Shown: positions 26,266-35,808 of the stretch, one piece after another
How the letters are laid out: each line of letters starts with the position of its first letter
Numbering within the stretch: the first letter of the stretch is position 1
Assembly (NCBI RefSeq): GCF_963675065.1
Contig: NZ_OY775906.1
Location: 1,714,001 to 1,778,000, forward strand
DNA: 64,000 bases
Reading direction: 5' to 3'
Source of the DNA: an uncultured Draconibacterium sp.
Lineage (GTDB): Bacteria > Bacteroidota > Bacteroidia > Bacteroidales > Prolixibacteraceae
Translations under genes and position numbers: made by a program
The notes under the pieces: model-generated
The model's input: only the letters and a program-made list of their open reading frames with translations
What the model was told of the DNA's origin: nothing
The model's database searches: none

Positions 26266-28449
26266 TTAATTCGATTTTGCTATTTCAATATCCTGCTTTG
26301 CCCACTCAATTGCTTTTACCCAATCGACGTAACCCACACGGTTGGTCCAAATTGGATTAATGTGTTCCTGCATGGCTGTTTCGGTATAAATTTTCCAAAA
26401 TTTCAATGCTTCTTCCAGTTCTGCTACAGATTGGGTTTGAAACTTCTTGTCTTTGGTTTCGCGATACATGGCCAAATGTGTTGAACCTGCAATTTTATGA
26501 GCGTAATATTTGCCAAGTAAGCTCATTGTTTTAATGTCGCGTAAAGTTAGTTCCAACTCCCGATTATCGCCTGAATTCAGATCTTGCAAAAGCGATAAAG
26601 CATTATCAGCACTTTGATGGAGCATTTGAGCCACTTCAAGCGGAGTTTTCAGGTCTGTACTTTCCCCGGCAATAGTCATCTTTACATAATCGGGGATATA
26701 TTGAAACCCTGCAAGTTGATGGGGTTTAACATCGATAAAACAATTTACATCATGAAATTCAGTCTCGGTTTTTGTGAATTGCTCTCGTCCCTTACAACCT
26801 TCGATATACCACATAAAATCGAGCGACCCCCAGTGAAAGCCAGTAGTAGTAGGATACGTCATGGAAGCTTCCTGCCAGGCTGTAAATAATTTCCAGGCAT
26901 CTACTCCGGGATAGCGGGCTTGCAAAATCGCCACAAACTCATCGTTTGTCATATTGGGATCGTAACCTAAACGCCCCCACATCATCCAGTGGTACCAATG
27001 TTTTACAATTTCTATTTGGCGGGGGATTTCAGGGTTTTTACTGGTAAATTCGCGCCCCCAAACCCACTGGTCGGAGCCATAATAATATCCACGCGAAACA
27101 TTGTGCGGAATATTTTTAATGAACTCGCGTACAAAATCGGGCGCTCCCCAGCGGTAATAAAAATTATCATCGTTTCGCAAAGTCCAAATGGTTTTTAAAC
27201 CACCGTGTTCTTCCAAATCTTTTACAAATTCGGTGTGATACGGCTGCTCTGTTGCACTCATTACATGCGCCTTGGCATATTTAAAACTGAAAATAAATTC
27301 AATGTTTTCATTGTCGATAAGTGGTTTAAACACTTCCGATATCTTATCGGCAGCTGCCATGTGCTGACGATGGATAAAGGTAAATTTCCGATCGGGCATT
27401 TCGGCTGCTGCCTCCAACACTCCTTTCCCGTATGTTTCCAAAGCCCAATTTTCTTTCTCTTCGAACGAATAATCGTACATATTTTCACCGGTGGTCAAAC
27501 CAATTCCTGCCAAATCAGGATAAGTCACAAACATTTGTTTCACACTTTTTCTGAAATAATCTGTGGTCACCGGATTTTCCGCCCGATCGGTTATCCCGTA
27601 TTTACCTTTGGCACCATGCACAAAAATATTCCAGGTAACCACATAAAAATCAATGTTTCTGCTTTTGCCATAAGCCATTACCTTTTTCCAAAACTCGATT
27701 TTCTCATCCATGGAGATTTTAATTAAAGTATCGGGATTGGCCAATATTTCAGGGGAACAGAAACCCCAGCCGTTGGTATTGTAATGTTCGTCGAACTGAT
27801 GCGTTGAACGCAACACATCGTCCAAAGCAACGTCTTCATAACCGGGAACCCGCACCATTGACGGAAAAGGATGGAGGTTCCACAGCGAGATATAATTGTA
27901 TCGGTAACGTGCTAAATTGTCGATGTATTCCTTCCAGAAATCGAAGTTCCACATTTCGGCAATGTTTTTTTGCGCAACATCCGAAACATCGGTATAACTG
28001 GGAGTTCGCACATCCAATGGAATATTGAATTTTGTTCCCCGACGTTCCATGTATGGATTGATGGTCTTCTCTTGAACTCCATCAAATCCACTAATATCGA
28101 TCTGCTCTGCCAGTTCAAGTCCACCGTACATAACACCAGCTGCATCGGCACCTAAAACTTCAATCCTGTCCTCATTTTTTAAAAGCTGAAAACCTTCCGC
28201 TTTTATTTCTCCGGGTTCGCTTAAAATAGCCAAAACAATATCGGCCTTGTCCTCTTCGGAAATTTCAAATTCAATTCCCTTTTCAAAAAGCTGACTTTTA
28301 ATTTCCTCCACAGCAAACTGTAGTTGTGGCACATCAGGTTCAGCATAAATACTTACTTTCTTCTTTGAATTTGTACAGCCCAATGCAAGCAGCAATGCAA
28401 CTATTAAAATCGACGGTGATTGTTTTAAAAATCTGCTTAGCTTATTCAT
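26266..28449 (-). CDS. Uncharacterised TIM-barrel glycosidase with GH67N/GH20b-like N-terminal domain (paralogue A)
   Basis: A 727-residue lipoprotein (lipobox ALGC, Cys25). Residues about 30-125 form the alpha/beta domain that precedes the barrel in GH67, GH20 and GH115 enzymes (VPQLQFAVEEIKSQL, then GADAAGVMYGGLELAEQI). A TIM barrel follows: RRGTKFNIPLD, YNYISLWNLHPFP, DFYVVTWNIFVHG, GIGLTTGENM (about residue 316-325) and TIWTLRNDDNFYYRWG (about 420-435). The conserved Glu in TGEN and the Asp pair in RNDDN are the best catalytic candidates. It is 6 bp downstream of paralogue B. The exact family is not recognised; alpha-glucuronidase-like action is possible but unproven. Confidence 0.7.
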   Translation of the reverse strand: MNKLSRFLKQSPSILIVALLLALGCTNSKKKVSIYAEPDVPQLQFAVEEIKSQLFEKGIEFEISEEDKADIVLAILSEPGEIKAEGFQLLKNEDRIEVLGADAAGVMYGGLELAEQIDISGFDGVQEKTINPYMERRGTKFNIPLDVRTPSYTDVSDVAQKNIAEMWNFDFWKEYIDNLARYRYNYISLWNLHPFPSMVRVPGYEDVALDDVLRSTHQFDEHYNTNGWGFCSPEILANPDTLIKISMDEKIEFWKKVMAYGKSRNIDFYVVTWNIFVHGAKGKYGITDRAENPVTTDYFRKSVKQMFVTYPDLAGIGLTTGENMYDYSFEEKENWALETYGKGVLEAAAEMPDRKFTFIHRQHMAAADKISEVFKPLIDNENIEFIFSFKYAKAHVMSATEQPYHTEFVKDLEEHGGLKTIWTLRNDDNFYYRWGAPDFVREFIKNIPHNVSRGYYYGSDQWVWGREFTSKNPEIPRQIEIVKHWYHWMMWGRLGYDPNMTNDEFVAILQARYPGVDAWKLFTAWQEASMTYPTTTGFHWGSLDFMWYIEGCKGREQFTKTETEFHDVNCFIDVKPHQLAGFQYIPDYVKMTIAGESTDLKTPLEVAQMLHQSADNALSLLQDLNSGDNRELELTLRDIKTMSLLGKYYAHKIAGSTHLAMYRETKDKKFQTQSVAELEEALKFWKIYTETAMQEHINPIWTNRVGYVDWVKAIEWAKQDIEIAKSN

Positions 28450-28455
28450 TGTTGG

Positions 28456-30570
28456 TTATTTAATTAGGTTATCTTTCGCAATCATAATATCATATTCTGC
28501 ATCCACAATGTGCTTTCGCCACGAAAACTCCTGGTCAAACTGATAAGGCATCTCCTTAACATTGTATTTTTCAGCCAGATCGGTCATTTTAACCCAATAC
28601 CCGAGCCCCTTAGTCAGAATCTCTACAGCTTTTTGTTGCCCGTTAGCATCTATTCCTTTTCTAAAACTTTCTAAAGCAACTCCAGCTCTTACTTTCATAG
28701 CAAAGTAAAATCCGTAATTTGCCCAAAATTCAATATCGGTTAGCTCGATCTCCAGTTCTTTGGAAATTTCTTTGCTTCTCAGCTCCATCAATAATTGAAC
28801 TATTTGTTCTGATTCCTTTTCCGCTAAATCAGCTAATTGCAGCGGAGAAATTTGTTTTTCAGAATCATAATTTCCCGCCAAATAATTTGGAATATTAACA
28901 AAGCTGGAATCGAGTACATTCCGGTTGATAAAATTATTGATATCGATAAAACGACCGTTATTGGTGGTAAAACCTTCCGAGTAAACCGTTGCATCCCAGG
29001 TGCTTCCAAAAAACGATGCTAAGCGGTTTGGATTCTTTGATGCCAGTTTCCACGCCTCCAATAACTCTTTCCCGTCTTCCAATTCAAATTTTTCTTCGAT
29101 GGCATGAATAAAGTAACTATCCGAAATATTTCGGTTATATAATAAGTTTCCCCAAACTTTATAAAACAGCCACTGACGTTCAAATGCATAATCCCAGCTA
29201 CGATGCTCCTCTTTGGTGAAATAATCTTTTGCGGGAATGTATGTCTCTGAACCAATGATACAGCCGCCAATATATTTCTGGCTATTTAAATCCAAAAATT
29301 CACGTATAAAATCAGGGTTGCCCCAACGCATTACAAAAAAGTCCTCGTTACGAATGGTCCAAACCCCTTTATACTTCTCAGAATAGGGTTCCCAATACGT
29401 ATCCGTTAACATTCCGCCATGTACAATGGATAGCTTTGGAGATGTGTGACCATGCGACCAGTTGAATTTAAACGAAATCCAAACATCATCATCCAGGTCA
29501 AGGTTTTCGATGGCATCTCTGGTTAACTTTTCAGTAGTCACGCTTACCGAACCGCCACTATTGGTTCCTGCAGAAAGTGGAGCCCGATATAAAAGCCTTG
29601 CTTTTCTATCGGCTTCCTTTAAGCCTGCAATCATGGTTCGATTTACCCAATCTTTTCTTTCTTCAGAAGTCATACCTCCCATACGTTCACCGAGGGTAAG
29701 GCCTATTCCTGTCAGGTTCTCATATTTATTGATTGTGAGGGTTACCATTTCACGCATATAGGCTTCAATGTACTCATTGGTTTCGCCTTCCCCAAAATAT
29801 CCTGCGCCCGTTTCGGAAGAATAATCTGCCGCTCCATATTCCTTTGAAAATGCTTCTGGCAAAAAAATGTTCCAGTTTATAACGTAAGTATCAACACCAC
29901 GGTCTTTAGCCATTTTAAAAAGACCTTTCCAAAACTTCTTCCATTCGGCCATTTCAGCATCAGTAAACGGCGATGCTTTTGGAAAAGATTCTGACTTAAC
30001 CATATACATATAGGGATGCATATTCCAAAGTGTAAGCGCATTGAATTTATTTTCAACCATCATATCCAGAAAAGACTCCCAGAATTTTAAATCACGGCAG
30101 GTCTCGGTATGCAAGGTAAGGTTTTCCCCACTTCGGTATGAATACCATGGGAGATTGAATTTAATTGCCCGAAAATCGTGGTGAGCACGGATGGACTTTT
30201 CCTGGATAGCGCCCCAACTCGCTCCGTTTGAAAGTTGCTCTGAAATATCAAGAAGTCCATAAAGTAAACCACGCGAACATTCTGACGAAAGCTGATAACC
30301 ATTATCTGATTTGCTTAACTCAAATCCATCATTTTTTTCTGAGTCGATGTCGTACTGGAGACTGAGTCTCAAAATAAGATTGGCCTCCTGCTCATCGGTT
30401 ACAACCGTAACACTTCCAACTGATCCAGTTTGATGGCTTTCCAATTTTTCGATTGCATAGCTGAGCTCATCGAGCACGTTCTGATCAGTATATATTTTAA
30501 TACCTACGGATTTCTGCTGGCAACTATTGAAAAAGAGGATTAAAATAAATAGGTAGGTTATTCGTTTCAT
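28456..30570 (-). CDS. Uncharacterised TIM-barrel glycosidase with GH67N/GH20b-like N-terminal domain (paralogue B)
   Basis: A 704-residue lipoprotein (lipobox FNSC, Cys17) with the same architecture as its neighbour at 26266-28449. Shared motifs are FRAIKFNLPWY, FNALTLWNMHPY, DTYVINWNIFLPEA, GIGLTLGERM (about residues 288-297) and VWTIRNEDFFVMRWGNPDF (about 403-421). Identity to paralogue A is moderate and spread over the whole length, which points to an old tandem duplication with different substrates rather than a recent copy. The GEN and RNDD motifs become GER and RNED, keeping acidic residues at the candidate catalytic places. I do not recognise a characterised family. Confidence 0.7.
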   Translation of the reverse strand: MKRITYLFILILFFNSCQQKSVGIKIYTDQNVLDELSYAIEKLESHQTGSVGSVTVVTDEQEANLILRLSLQYDIDSEKNDGFELSKSDNGYQLSSECSRGLLYGLLDISEQLSNGASWGAIQEKSIRAHHDFRAIKFNLPWYSYRSGENLTLHTETCRDLKFWESFLDMMVENKFNALTLWNMHPYMYMVKSESFPKASPFTDAEMAEWKKFWKGLFKMAKDRGVDTYVINWNIFLPEAFSKEYGAADYSSETGAGYFGEGETNEYIEAYMREMVTLTINKYENLTGIGLTLGERMGGMTSEERKDWVNRTMIAGLKEADRKARLLYRAPLSAGTNSGGSVSVTTEKLTRDAIENLDLDDDVWISFKFNWSHGHTSPKLSIVHGGMLTDTYWEPYSEKYKGVWTIRNEDFFVMRWGNPDFIREFLDLNSQKYIGGCIIGSETYIPAKDYFTKEEHRSWDYAFERQWLFYKVWGNLLYNRNISDSYFIHAIEEKFELEDGKELLEAWKLASKNPNRLASFFGSTWDATVYSEGFTTNNGRFIDINNFINRNVLDSSFVNIPNYLAGNYDSEKQISPLQLADLAEKESEQIVQLLMELRSKEISKELEIELTDIEFWANYGFYFAMKVRAGVALESFRKGIDANGQQKAVEILTKGLGYWVKMTDLAEKYNVKEMPYQFDQEFSWRKHIVDAEYDIMIAKDNLIK

Positions 30571-30630
30571 ATTGGTATTGTTTAGTTCAGTTTTCAGTAT
30601 TTAATAAGAGATTTTTGGCAGGATTTTTTA

Positions 30631-31989
30631 TTATTTCTTTATTACTTTAATATTCCTTCCTTTATTTTCTATCACTTTGCCATCGGTTTCGATTATACAA
30701 TTACTCGCCATTGACCCAATCTTAATGGGCATACCTGTTTCATTCTTGATATTCAACCCGACAGTTTTCCCCTCACTATATGGTGACATGGATTCACCGT
30801 GCATAGGATGGGTATACCCGATTAAAATAGGAAGTTCTTTTGTTCTCCTTTCACCAGGAGTAGATTTTAAAATTACTTTATTGCTTTCACCTTGAATGGT
30901 CATTAAAGCATGTACTGTACGATCTGATTCTGCAGGATCTAAAATTATCGCTACCTCAACATTACTACCCTCAACAAACATTAAGGGACCATAATTGGCA
31001 TCACCCTTGCAGTTTTTCACAATAGCACTATCCCTAACCCAATATGCACGCTCTGTGCCAATTGTTGTGCAGTTTTCAAGTCTTACGCCATTGCTACGAA
31101 GTTCAAAACCTGCTCGTGTATTTTTTGCAGTACAGTTTATAAATTGGATGTTTTTGGCTGGCCCATAAGTGCGAAAACCATCTTCGCACAACGATTTCAT
31201 ATAACCTGGGGTCACAATATATTCACCATCACGATTTTTAGTCCATGTTTTAAAATTTACATCAAATGCAGGTCCTGATGTTTCTGCTAGAATATCATCG
31301 GTTGACCGAACTTCACCTTCAGCATAACAGTCTTCGAAATACACGTTTTTTGGGTTTTGTTGCACAAAAAAACAATGGCCAAAAGAGCGGTTATATATTT
31401 TACATCGATAAAGTTTGGTATTGCTACCCGATACTAAAAGAGCGCTGTGCTTTTTATGCGGAATGGTCGTTTCTTTGGCTTTGCCTTTTCCAAATAAATC
31501 GCCATAGCCATACGGATAAGAACCTTTAACATACAAAGTAACATCCTTAAGAACATTGCTTTCTCCTGCAACATGAAGCACCGTGCCTCCCGGTGAAGTA
31601 CCATTACCTATACACCGGATTGTTAACCCTTTAAAGGTGATATTCTTTCCTGTCACCAAAAATTCATCGGAATGAATAGGTGGTTTTAAGGCGGTACGTA
31701 ACTTTGTATTTAGCAAAATCTCTACTCCTTCAAGATTAAATGTATTGTTACTTCCACTAAATGTGATGTATTGAAACTGACTTCGATCGTGACGTGCACT
31801 CATTGAATCAAGAGTCAGATAGTCAGTTAACTGATAAACTCCAGGAGTCATGGTAATTACATTACCACTTTTTGAAGCATAATCAGCTAACGCTTTAATA
31901 CTGCTAATTTTTATTTCCGCTGCATTTAAACTGCTATAGGTTAGCAAACTAATAATTAATATCTTGGGTATATTCATCATGTTCTGCAT
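30631..31989 (-). CDS. Right-handed parallel beta-helix protein (short form 1)
   Basis: A 452-residue secreted protein with signal peptide (MNIPKILIISLLTYSSLNAA). From residue about 60 on it is a pectate-lyase-like beta-helix with repeated short strands (NITFKGLTIRC, TKLYRCKIYNRSFGHCFFVQ, IQFINCTAKNTRAGFEL, NGVRLENCTT). It shares ILAETSG, CEDG.R.Y and the GYGDL/GYGYL segment with the paralogue at 38270-39616. Beta-helix proteins of this size in PULs may be lyases, hydrolases or glycan-binding proteins; no catalytic set is identified here. A possible promoter lies just upstream at 32026-32052. Confidence 0.75.
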   Translation of the reverse strand: MQNMMNIPKILIISLLTYSSLNAAEIKISSIKALADYASKSGNVITMTPGVYQLTDYLTLDSMSARHDRSQFQYITFSGSNNTFNLEGVEILLNTKLRTALKPPIHSDEFLVTGKNITFKGLTIRCIGNGTSPGGTVLHVAGESNVLKDVTLYVKGSYPYGYGDLFGKGKAKETTIPHKKHSALLVSGSNTKLYRCKIYNRSFGHCFFVQQNPKNVYFEDCYAEGEVRSTDDILAETSGPAFDVNFKTWTKNRDGEYIVTPGYMKSLCEDGFRTYGPAKNIQFINCTAKNTRAGFELRSNGVRLENCTTIGTERAYWVRDSAIVKNCKGDANYGPLMFVEGSNVEVAIILDPAESDRTVHALMTIQGESNKVILKSTPGERRTKELPILIGYTHPMHGESMSPYSEGKTVGLNIKNETGMPIKIGSMASNCIIETDGKVIENKGRNIKVIKK

Positions 31990-32025
31990 ATTAAATTAGT
32001 TAAAAAAGCATTTCCCAATTCCCCC

Positions 32026-32052
32026 CAAAGTATGCTTTATCTATTTTGTCAA
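32026..32052 (-). promoter_or_regulatory. Possible Bacteroidota promoter
   Basis: On the minus strand the gap reads TTG (32052-32050), 17 bases, then TACTTTG (32032-32026). This is close to the Bacteroidota sigma-A pattern (TTTG, about 19 bases, TAnnTTTG) but the -7 part is one base short. It would start a transcript about 30 bases before the ATG at 31989. The rest of the 215-bp gap (31990-32204) is AT-rich, with only a weak inverted repeat near 32148-32168. Confidence 0.35.
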
Positions 32053-32204
32053 TTGCCCTTTCTTATATGATTTAATACTCCAAATTGATGATGTTGAACC
32101 GGTTTTAATCCCAACAAAAAGACAAAAGCCAATTTATTGCTATAATAGTCTCAAATAAAGACTCTTATTTCAAATTCACTATGTTTTTTCATGCTTAGTT
32201 TGTA

Positions 32205-34229
32205 CTACTTATTTCTCAATCCAATTTTTTCAAAAGGAATGGGTTCGAACTTGATTTTATCTGCTCCAACATTAATATCTTTAATGGAATATGCATTTGC
32301 TTCCAAATCGGGGAATTTCCTGTTTTTGTCAATTACCAGATTTTGTTCTAAAGTTACCAATTCCGGCATACGCAAAGTAGTATTATCACACTCTATTAAG
32401 ATGTTCTGAATGACGGCATTATTTTCCATCTCCAAAGATAAATTTACCAAGTTAGGATACCTTGATATATACAAGAATCTGTTTTTCTCAAAGGCTTTAA
32501 TATGTCTGGTAGTCACTCTGTCCCAACGTTCTTGATTCATAACAGTAAAGGAGACTCCAGCATGGCATTGATAAAATATATTGTTCCAAATTAAGTTGTC
32601 ACTACCTCCATGTATTTGCATTGCTCCCAACAAACCACCAGAGCAATTTTTGAATACATTGGAGTAAACAAAATTTCCTGATATGGCATCATCAAATCGG
32701 ATACCTCCTCTGCCAACATGAGCATCAACCCCATGATTACCTTGAGGTCCTGTATCATGAATGTAATTGTAACGAAATACATTGCCTCTGTATGTAGGAT
32801 CGCCATACATATCAATAGCACCCTGATCATCAGACTCCGTAACAACATCAAACATTTCATTGTATTCAATGATGTGGTCGTTTCCTCCTACTCGAATGGC
32901 ACTGCTTGGTATGTCATGAAACTTACAATGCTTTAAAGTAGAACCGACTCCACTAAGGACTACTCCTGGAGTATAGGTGCGATCAATTCGCGATAAATCA
33001 TGGATATGGCAATTATCAATAATAAAATCCGCCCTTTCAAAAGTTTCTCTATTGCCTCCTGATACTTTAATACCACCGCGCCCCATATCATAAATATGGC
33101 ATGAAGCGATGTTATTGTTTTGTCCATCATTCATTAAAATACCATCTCTTGCGAATCCATTTATTTCACAATCGAGGATATTTACATGACTGCTATTATT
33201 AATTACCATGCCATTCCCGGCCCCATTCTGAAAATGAATTCCTTTAACTGTAATCCATGATGCATTATTAATTTGAAGCAGGGGCGTTTCGCAAACAGAA
33301 AGTTCCAGGGATGCCTTTGTGATATCTTCAGGAGGATAGAAATAGATTTTTTTATTTGGGTCATCGTAAGCCCACTCTCCTGGTTCGTCAATTTCTGATA
33401 TTACATTGCGCGCGGCAAAAGGTTTGTTCTTGGAAAAGTAATATTTGTTGTACGGTGGAGTTAGCCAAATAATTTGATTAGTTGTATCAATTTTAGCAAC
33501 ATGCTCGTAGGCATCGTCCCACAATTTAGTCCAGTAACCATGTAGTAATATATTTGGTTCTTGTTTCCAGCCGGAAATATGCTCATCGTTATAAACAATA
33601 CCTGTTCTCGCTATTGCTTCCGATGAGTCTGTTACTGCACGTATGTAATTGACATAGCCTTCATTTGGCCACCTGGAAAGTGGCATAGACTTTCCGTTAA
33701 AGTAGAGTTCTCTTAAGGTGTAAGAACCCGATTTTTCACTACCATCAAAACCTGCTAGTTTAATCTTATTAAATGTTGACAAGCTGGTTTTTGTTAGATC
33801 AATCTCAATAATCTTAGTTCCAATTTCAGGATTTTTCTTGTACAAAAAATGATCTTTGGAAAGTGAGCTGAAATCTGTAATTGGAATAGCGCCGGAAATG
33901 ATAACTTTTTCTCCATTTTTACTTTGATAGATTACTGGTGATTCTTCTGTTCCAGATTCATCAGTATCCAATACGATTCCTTTGTTTAAGCGATAAGTTC
34001 CTTCGTGGAATATTACCCGAATGGTGTCCTTCTCACCTTGTTTCATCTTCTCTTGAACCAATAGATTAGCTCTTTCAATACTTGCAACTGGCTTGTTTGC
34101 AGTACCCTTGTTATTGTCATTACCCAAAGGAGAAATATGTATTGAAGACTCCTGATGGCAGGCATTTAAGCAAAACATTAATAAGAAAAGTAATGCCAAT
34201 TGAATTGATATAATTCTTAACTTTTTCAT
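32205..34229 (-). CDS. Right-handed beta-helix protein, GH141-like in outline, lipoprotein
   Basis: A 674-residue lipoprotein (lipobox LNAC, Cys24). It opens with ISPLGNDNNKGT, the usual beginning of secreted beta-helix proteins, followed by VIFHEGTYRL. The middle holds LRELYFNGKSMPLSRWPNEG and DEPGEWAYDDPNKKIYFYPP, then a long beta-helix from about residue 325 (VKGIHFQNGAGNGMVINN, ILDCEINGFARDGILMND, YNYIHDTGPQGNHGVDAHVG). The same order of parts occurs in the protein at 54338-56710, and also in GH141 alpha-L-fucosidase/xylanase-type enzymes, so glycosidase activity is plausible. Family membership is not certain. Confidence 0.75.
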   Translation of the reverse strand: MKKLRIISIQLALLFLLMFCLNACHQESSIHISPLGNDNNKGTANKPVASIERANLLVQEKMKQGEKDTIRVIFHEGTYRLNKGIVLDTDESGTEESPVIYQSKNGEKVIISGAIPITDFSSLSKDHFLYKKNPEIGTKIIEIDLTKTSLSTFNKIKLAGFDGSEKSGSYTLRELYFNGKSMPLSRWPNEGYVNYIRAVTDSSEAIARTGIVYNDEHISGWKQEPNILLHGYWTKLWDDAYEHVAKIDTTNQIIWLTPPYNKYYFSKNKPFAARNVISEIDEPGEWAYDDPNKKIYFYPPEDITKASLELSVCETPLLQINNASWITVKGIHFQNGAGNGMVINNSSHVNILDCEINGFARDGILMNDGQNNNIASCHIYDMGRGGIKVSGGNRETFERADFIIDNCHIHDLSRIDRTYTPGVVLSGVGSTLKHCKFHDIPSSAIRVGGNDHIIEYNEMFDVVTESDDQGAIDMYGDPTYRGNVFRYNYIHDTGPQGNHGVDAHVGRGGIRFDDAISGNFVYSNVFKNCSGGLLGAMQIHGGSDNLIWNNIFYQCHAGVSFTVMNQERWDRVTTRHIKAFEKNRFLYISRYPNLVNLSLEMENNAVIQNILIECDNTTLRMPELVTLEQNLVIDKNRKFPDLEANAYSIKDINVGADKIKFEPIPFEKIGLRNK

Positions 34230-34264
34230 TTTTTCTAAATATTATTCAGTTTTACAAATACCTT

Positions 34265-35794
34265 TTATCGAATAGCCTCCCGATACAGTTCCTCAGTCTG
34301 CTTACGCAACTTCTTTAAAAGCTCTGAATGCGCCGAACTGTTTGCTAAGTTATTCTGTTCTAATGGGTCGTGCTCCAAATCGTATAATTCCTCAATTTTA
34401 GGATCGTGCTCATAGTACACAAAATATTTGTACCGATCGGTTCGTATGCCATGACTGCGATAAGATTTGTTTTCGTCAATCAGCTTTTGGTTAATTTCAT
34501 CTACATTTTGCTTGTATCGTTCTTGAAACATATCCACCAAAAAAAGGTCCTCCATAAAAACAGCATCGCGCCATTGGCTCATATCTTGCGTTTTATCCAA
34601 AACTCCACTAAAATCTCTGCCCTGAACACCTTCTGGTACTTCAATTCCGGCCAGCGAGAGAATCGTTGGTGCCATATCAACCGATGAGATTAAAGCATCT
34701 TCTCTATACCCACGTTTATGTTCGGGAACACGACCATCGTATACAATCAGAGGTGCTTTCACCGATTCTTCGTATAGTAAACACTTATCAAAAAGTCCGT
34801 GTGAGCCCTGAAAACGCCCGTTATCGCTGGTGTAGATAATGATGGTATTTTCCAACATTCCTTTCTCTTTCAGCTTTTCTACCAATAAACCAACTTGCTC
34901 ATCAACACTATAACATTGTGTAGCAAAGCGGCGCACCAGTCTTTGGTAAAGCTCTGGGGTAGATGAACGCTGTGCATGTAAACGTGGTCCTCTTGCATTT
35001 TCAACCACTACCTTAGGCAAATCATCCGAATTATCTTCCTCCCAATTTTCAGGCACCGACATATTAAAATCTTTGTAGTACTCGAAATGAGGCATGTAAA
35101 TATCCTTGTTATTGTCGTGCTTAACCGCATAAAAACTTACTGAAAGGCAGAACGGTTGATCATCAGGTTGCGTATCTAAAAAGCGCAACATGGCTTCACC
35201 GGTTCGTAGAGTTCGTCCCGAATTTTCACGTCCCTCTTTAAAAATTGCTTCCAGAGCTTCATTATCTTCCGACCAGGTAACCATGCCATTTCTATCATGG
35301 GTTTCGGTGCCTGCAAAAAAATCGAAGATTTCACCCATGTGTTTTTTGTAGAAATGTTCTTTGGGTGTACTTGGTCTCGTTGCTTCTGCGGTAACGGTAA
35401 AGCCAACTTTACCGATAAAACCAGTACGGTAACCTGCATTTTTTAATAAGGCGGGATAGCCCTTTTCAAAATCAGCTTGCGACAAGGTATAGTCGTCGGG
35501 AGCCACAAATCCAACACGGTGATTCGAATTGTAACGCCCCGTCATCATGGTTACGCGACTAGGCATACATATTGCGACGGCATAATATGCCTTGTCGAAA
35601 ATAACACCCTGCTCTGCCAATTTATCGATATTGGGAGTGTTGAACTCGGACCTACCATAACAGCCCATGTTATCCCAACGCTGGTCGTCGGTCATTAAAA
35701 AAATGATGTTGGGTTTGTCTTGTGAGTTGGCATAGGTTTCAAATGGGATGGTAAATGCCAAAAACAAGAATACTATTTGTTGAATATGTTTCAT
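34265..35794 (-). CDS. Sulfatase (S1)
   Basis: A sulfatase of about 509 residues from ATG 35794; an ATG at 35818 is also in frame but overlaps the upstream gene by 10 bp and adds eight residues before the signal peptide (MKHIQQIVFLFLAFTIPF). It has PNIIFLMTDDQRWDNMGCYG, the formylglycine motif CMPSR (Cys76 from this start) with VTMMTGR, then GKVGF, VKHDNNK and YTSDNGRFQGSHGLFDK. The methionine in CMPSR is unusual among the six but allowed in the C-x-P-S-R consensus. LYDLEHDPLEQNNLA closes the protein as in DUF4976 ends. It is 14 bp from the clan GH-A hydrolase. Confidence 0.92.
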   Translation of the reverse strand: MKHIQQIVFLFLAFTIPFETYANSQDKPNIIFLMTDDQRWDNMGCYGRSEFNTPNIDKLAEQGVIFDKAYYAVAICMPSRVTMMTGRYNSNHRVGFVAPDDYTLSQADFEKGYPALLKNAGYRTGFIGKVGFTVTAEATRPSTPKEHFYKKHMGEIFDFFAGTETHDRNGMVTWSEDNEALEAIFKEGRENSGRTLRTGEAMLRFLDTQPDDQPFCLSVSFYAVKHDNNKDIYMPHFEYYKDFNMSVPENWEEDNSDDLPKVVVENARGPRLHAQRSSTPELYQRLVRRFATQCYSVDEQVGLLVEKLKEKGMLENTIIIYTSDNGRFQGSHGLFDKCLLYEESVKAPLIVYDGRVPEHKRGYREDALISSVDMAPTILSLAGIEVPEGVQGRDFSGVLDKTQDMSQWRDAVFMEDLFLVDMFQERYKQNVDEINQKLIDENKSYRSHGIRTDRYKYFVYYEHDPKIEELYDLEHDPLEQNNLANSSAHSELLKKLRKQTEELYREAIR

Positions 35795-35808
35795 TTCTAT
35801 TTTGTTAT

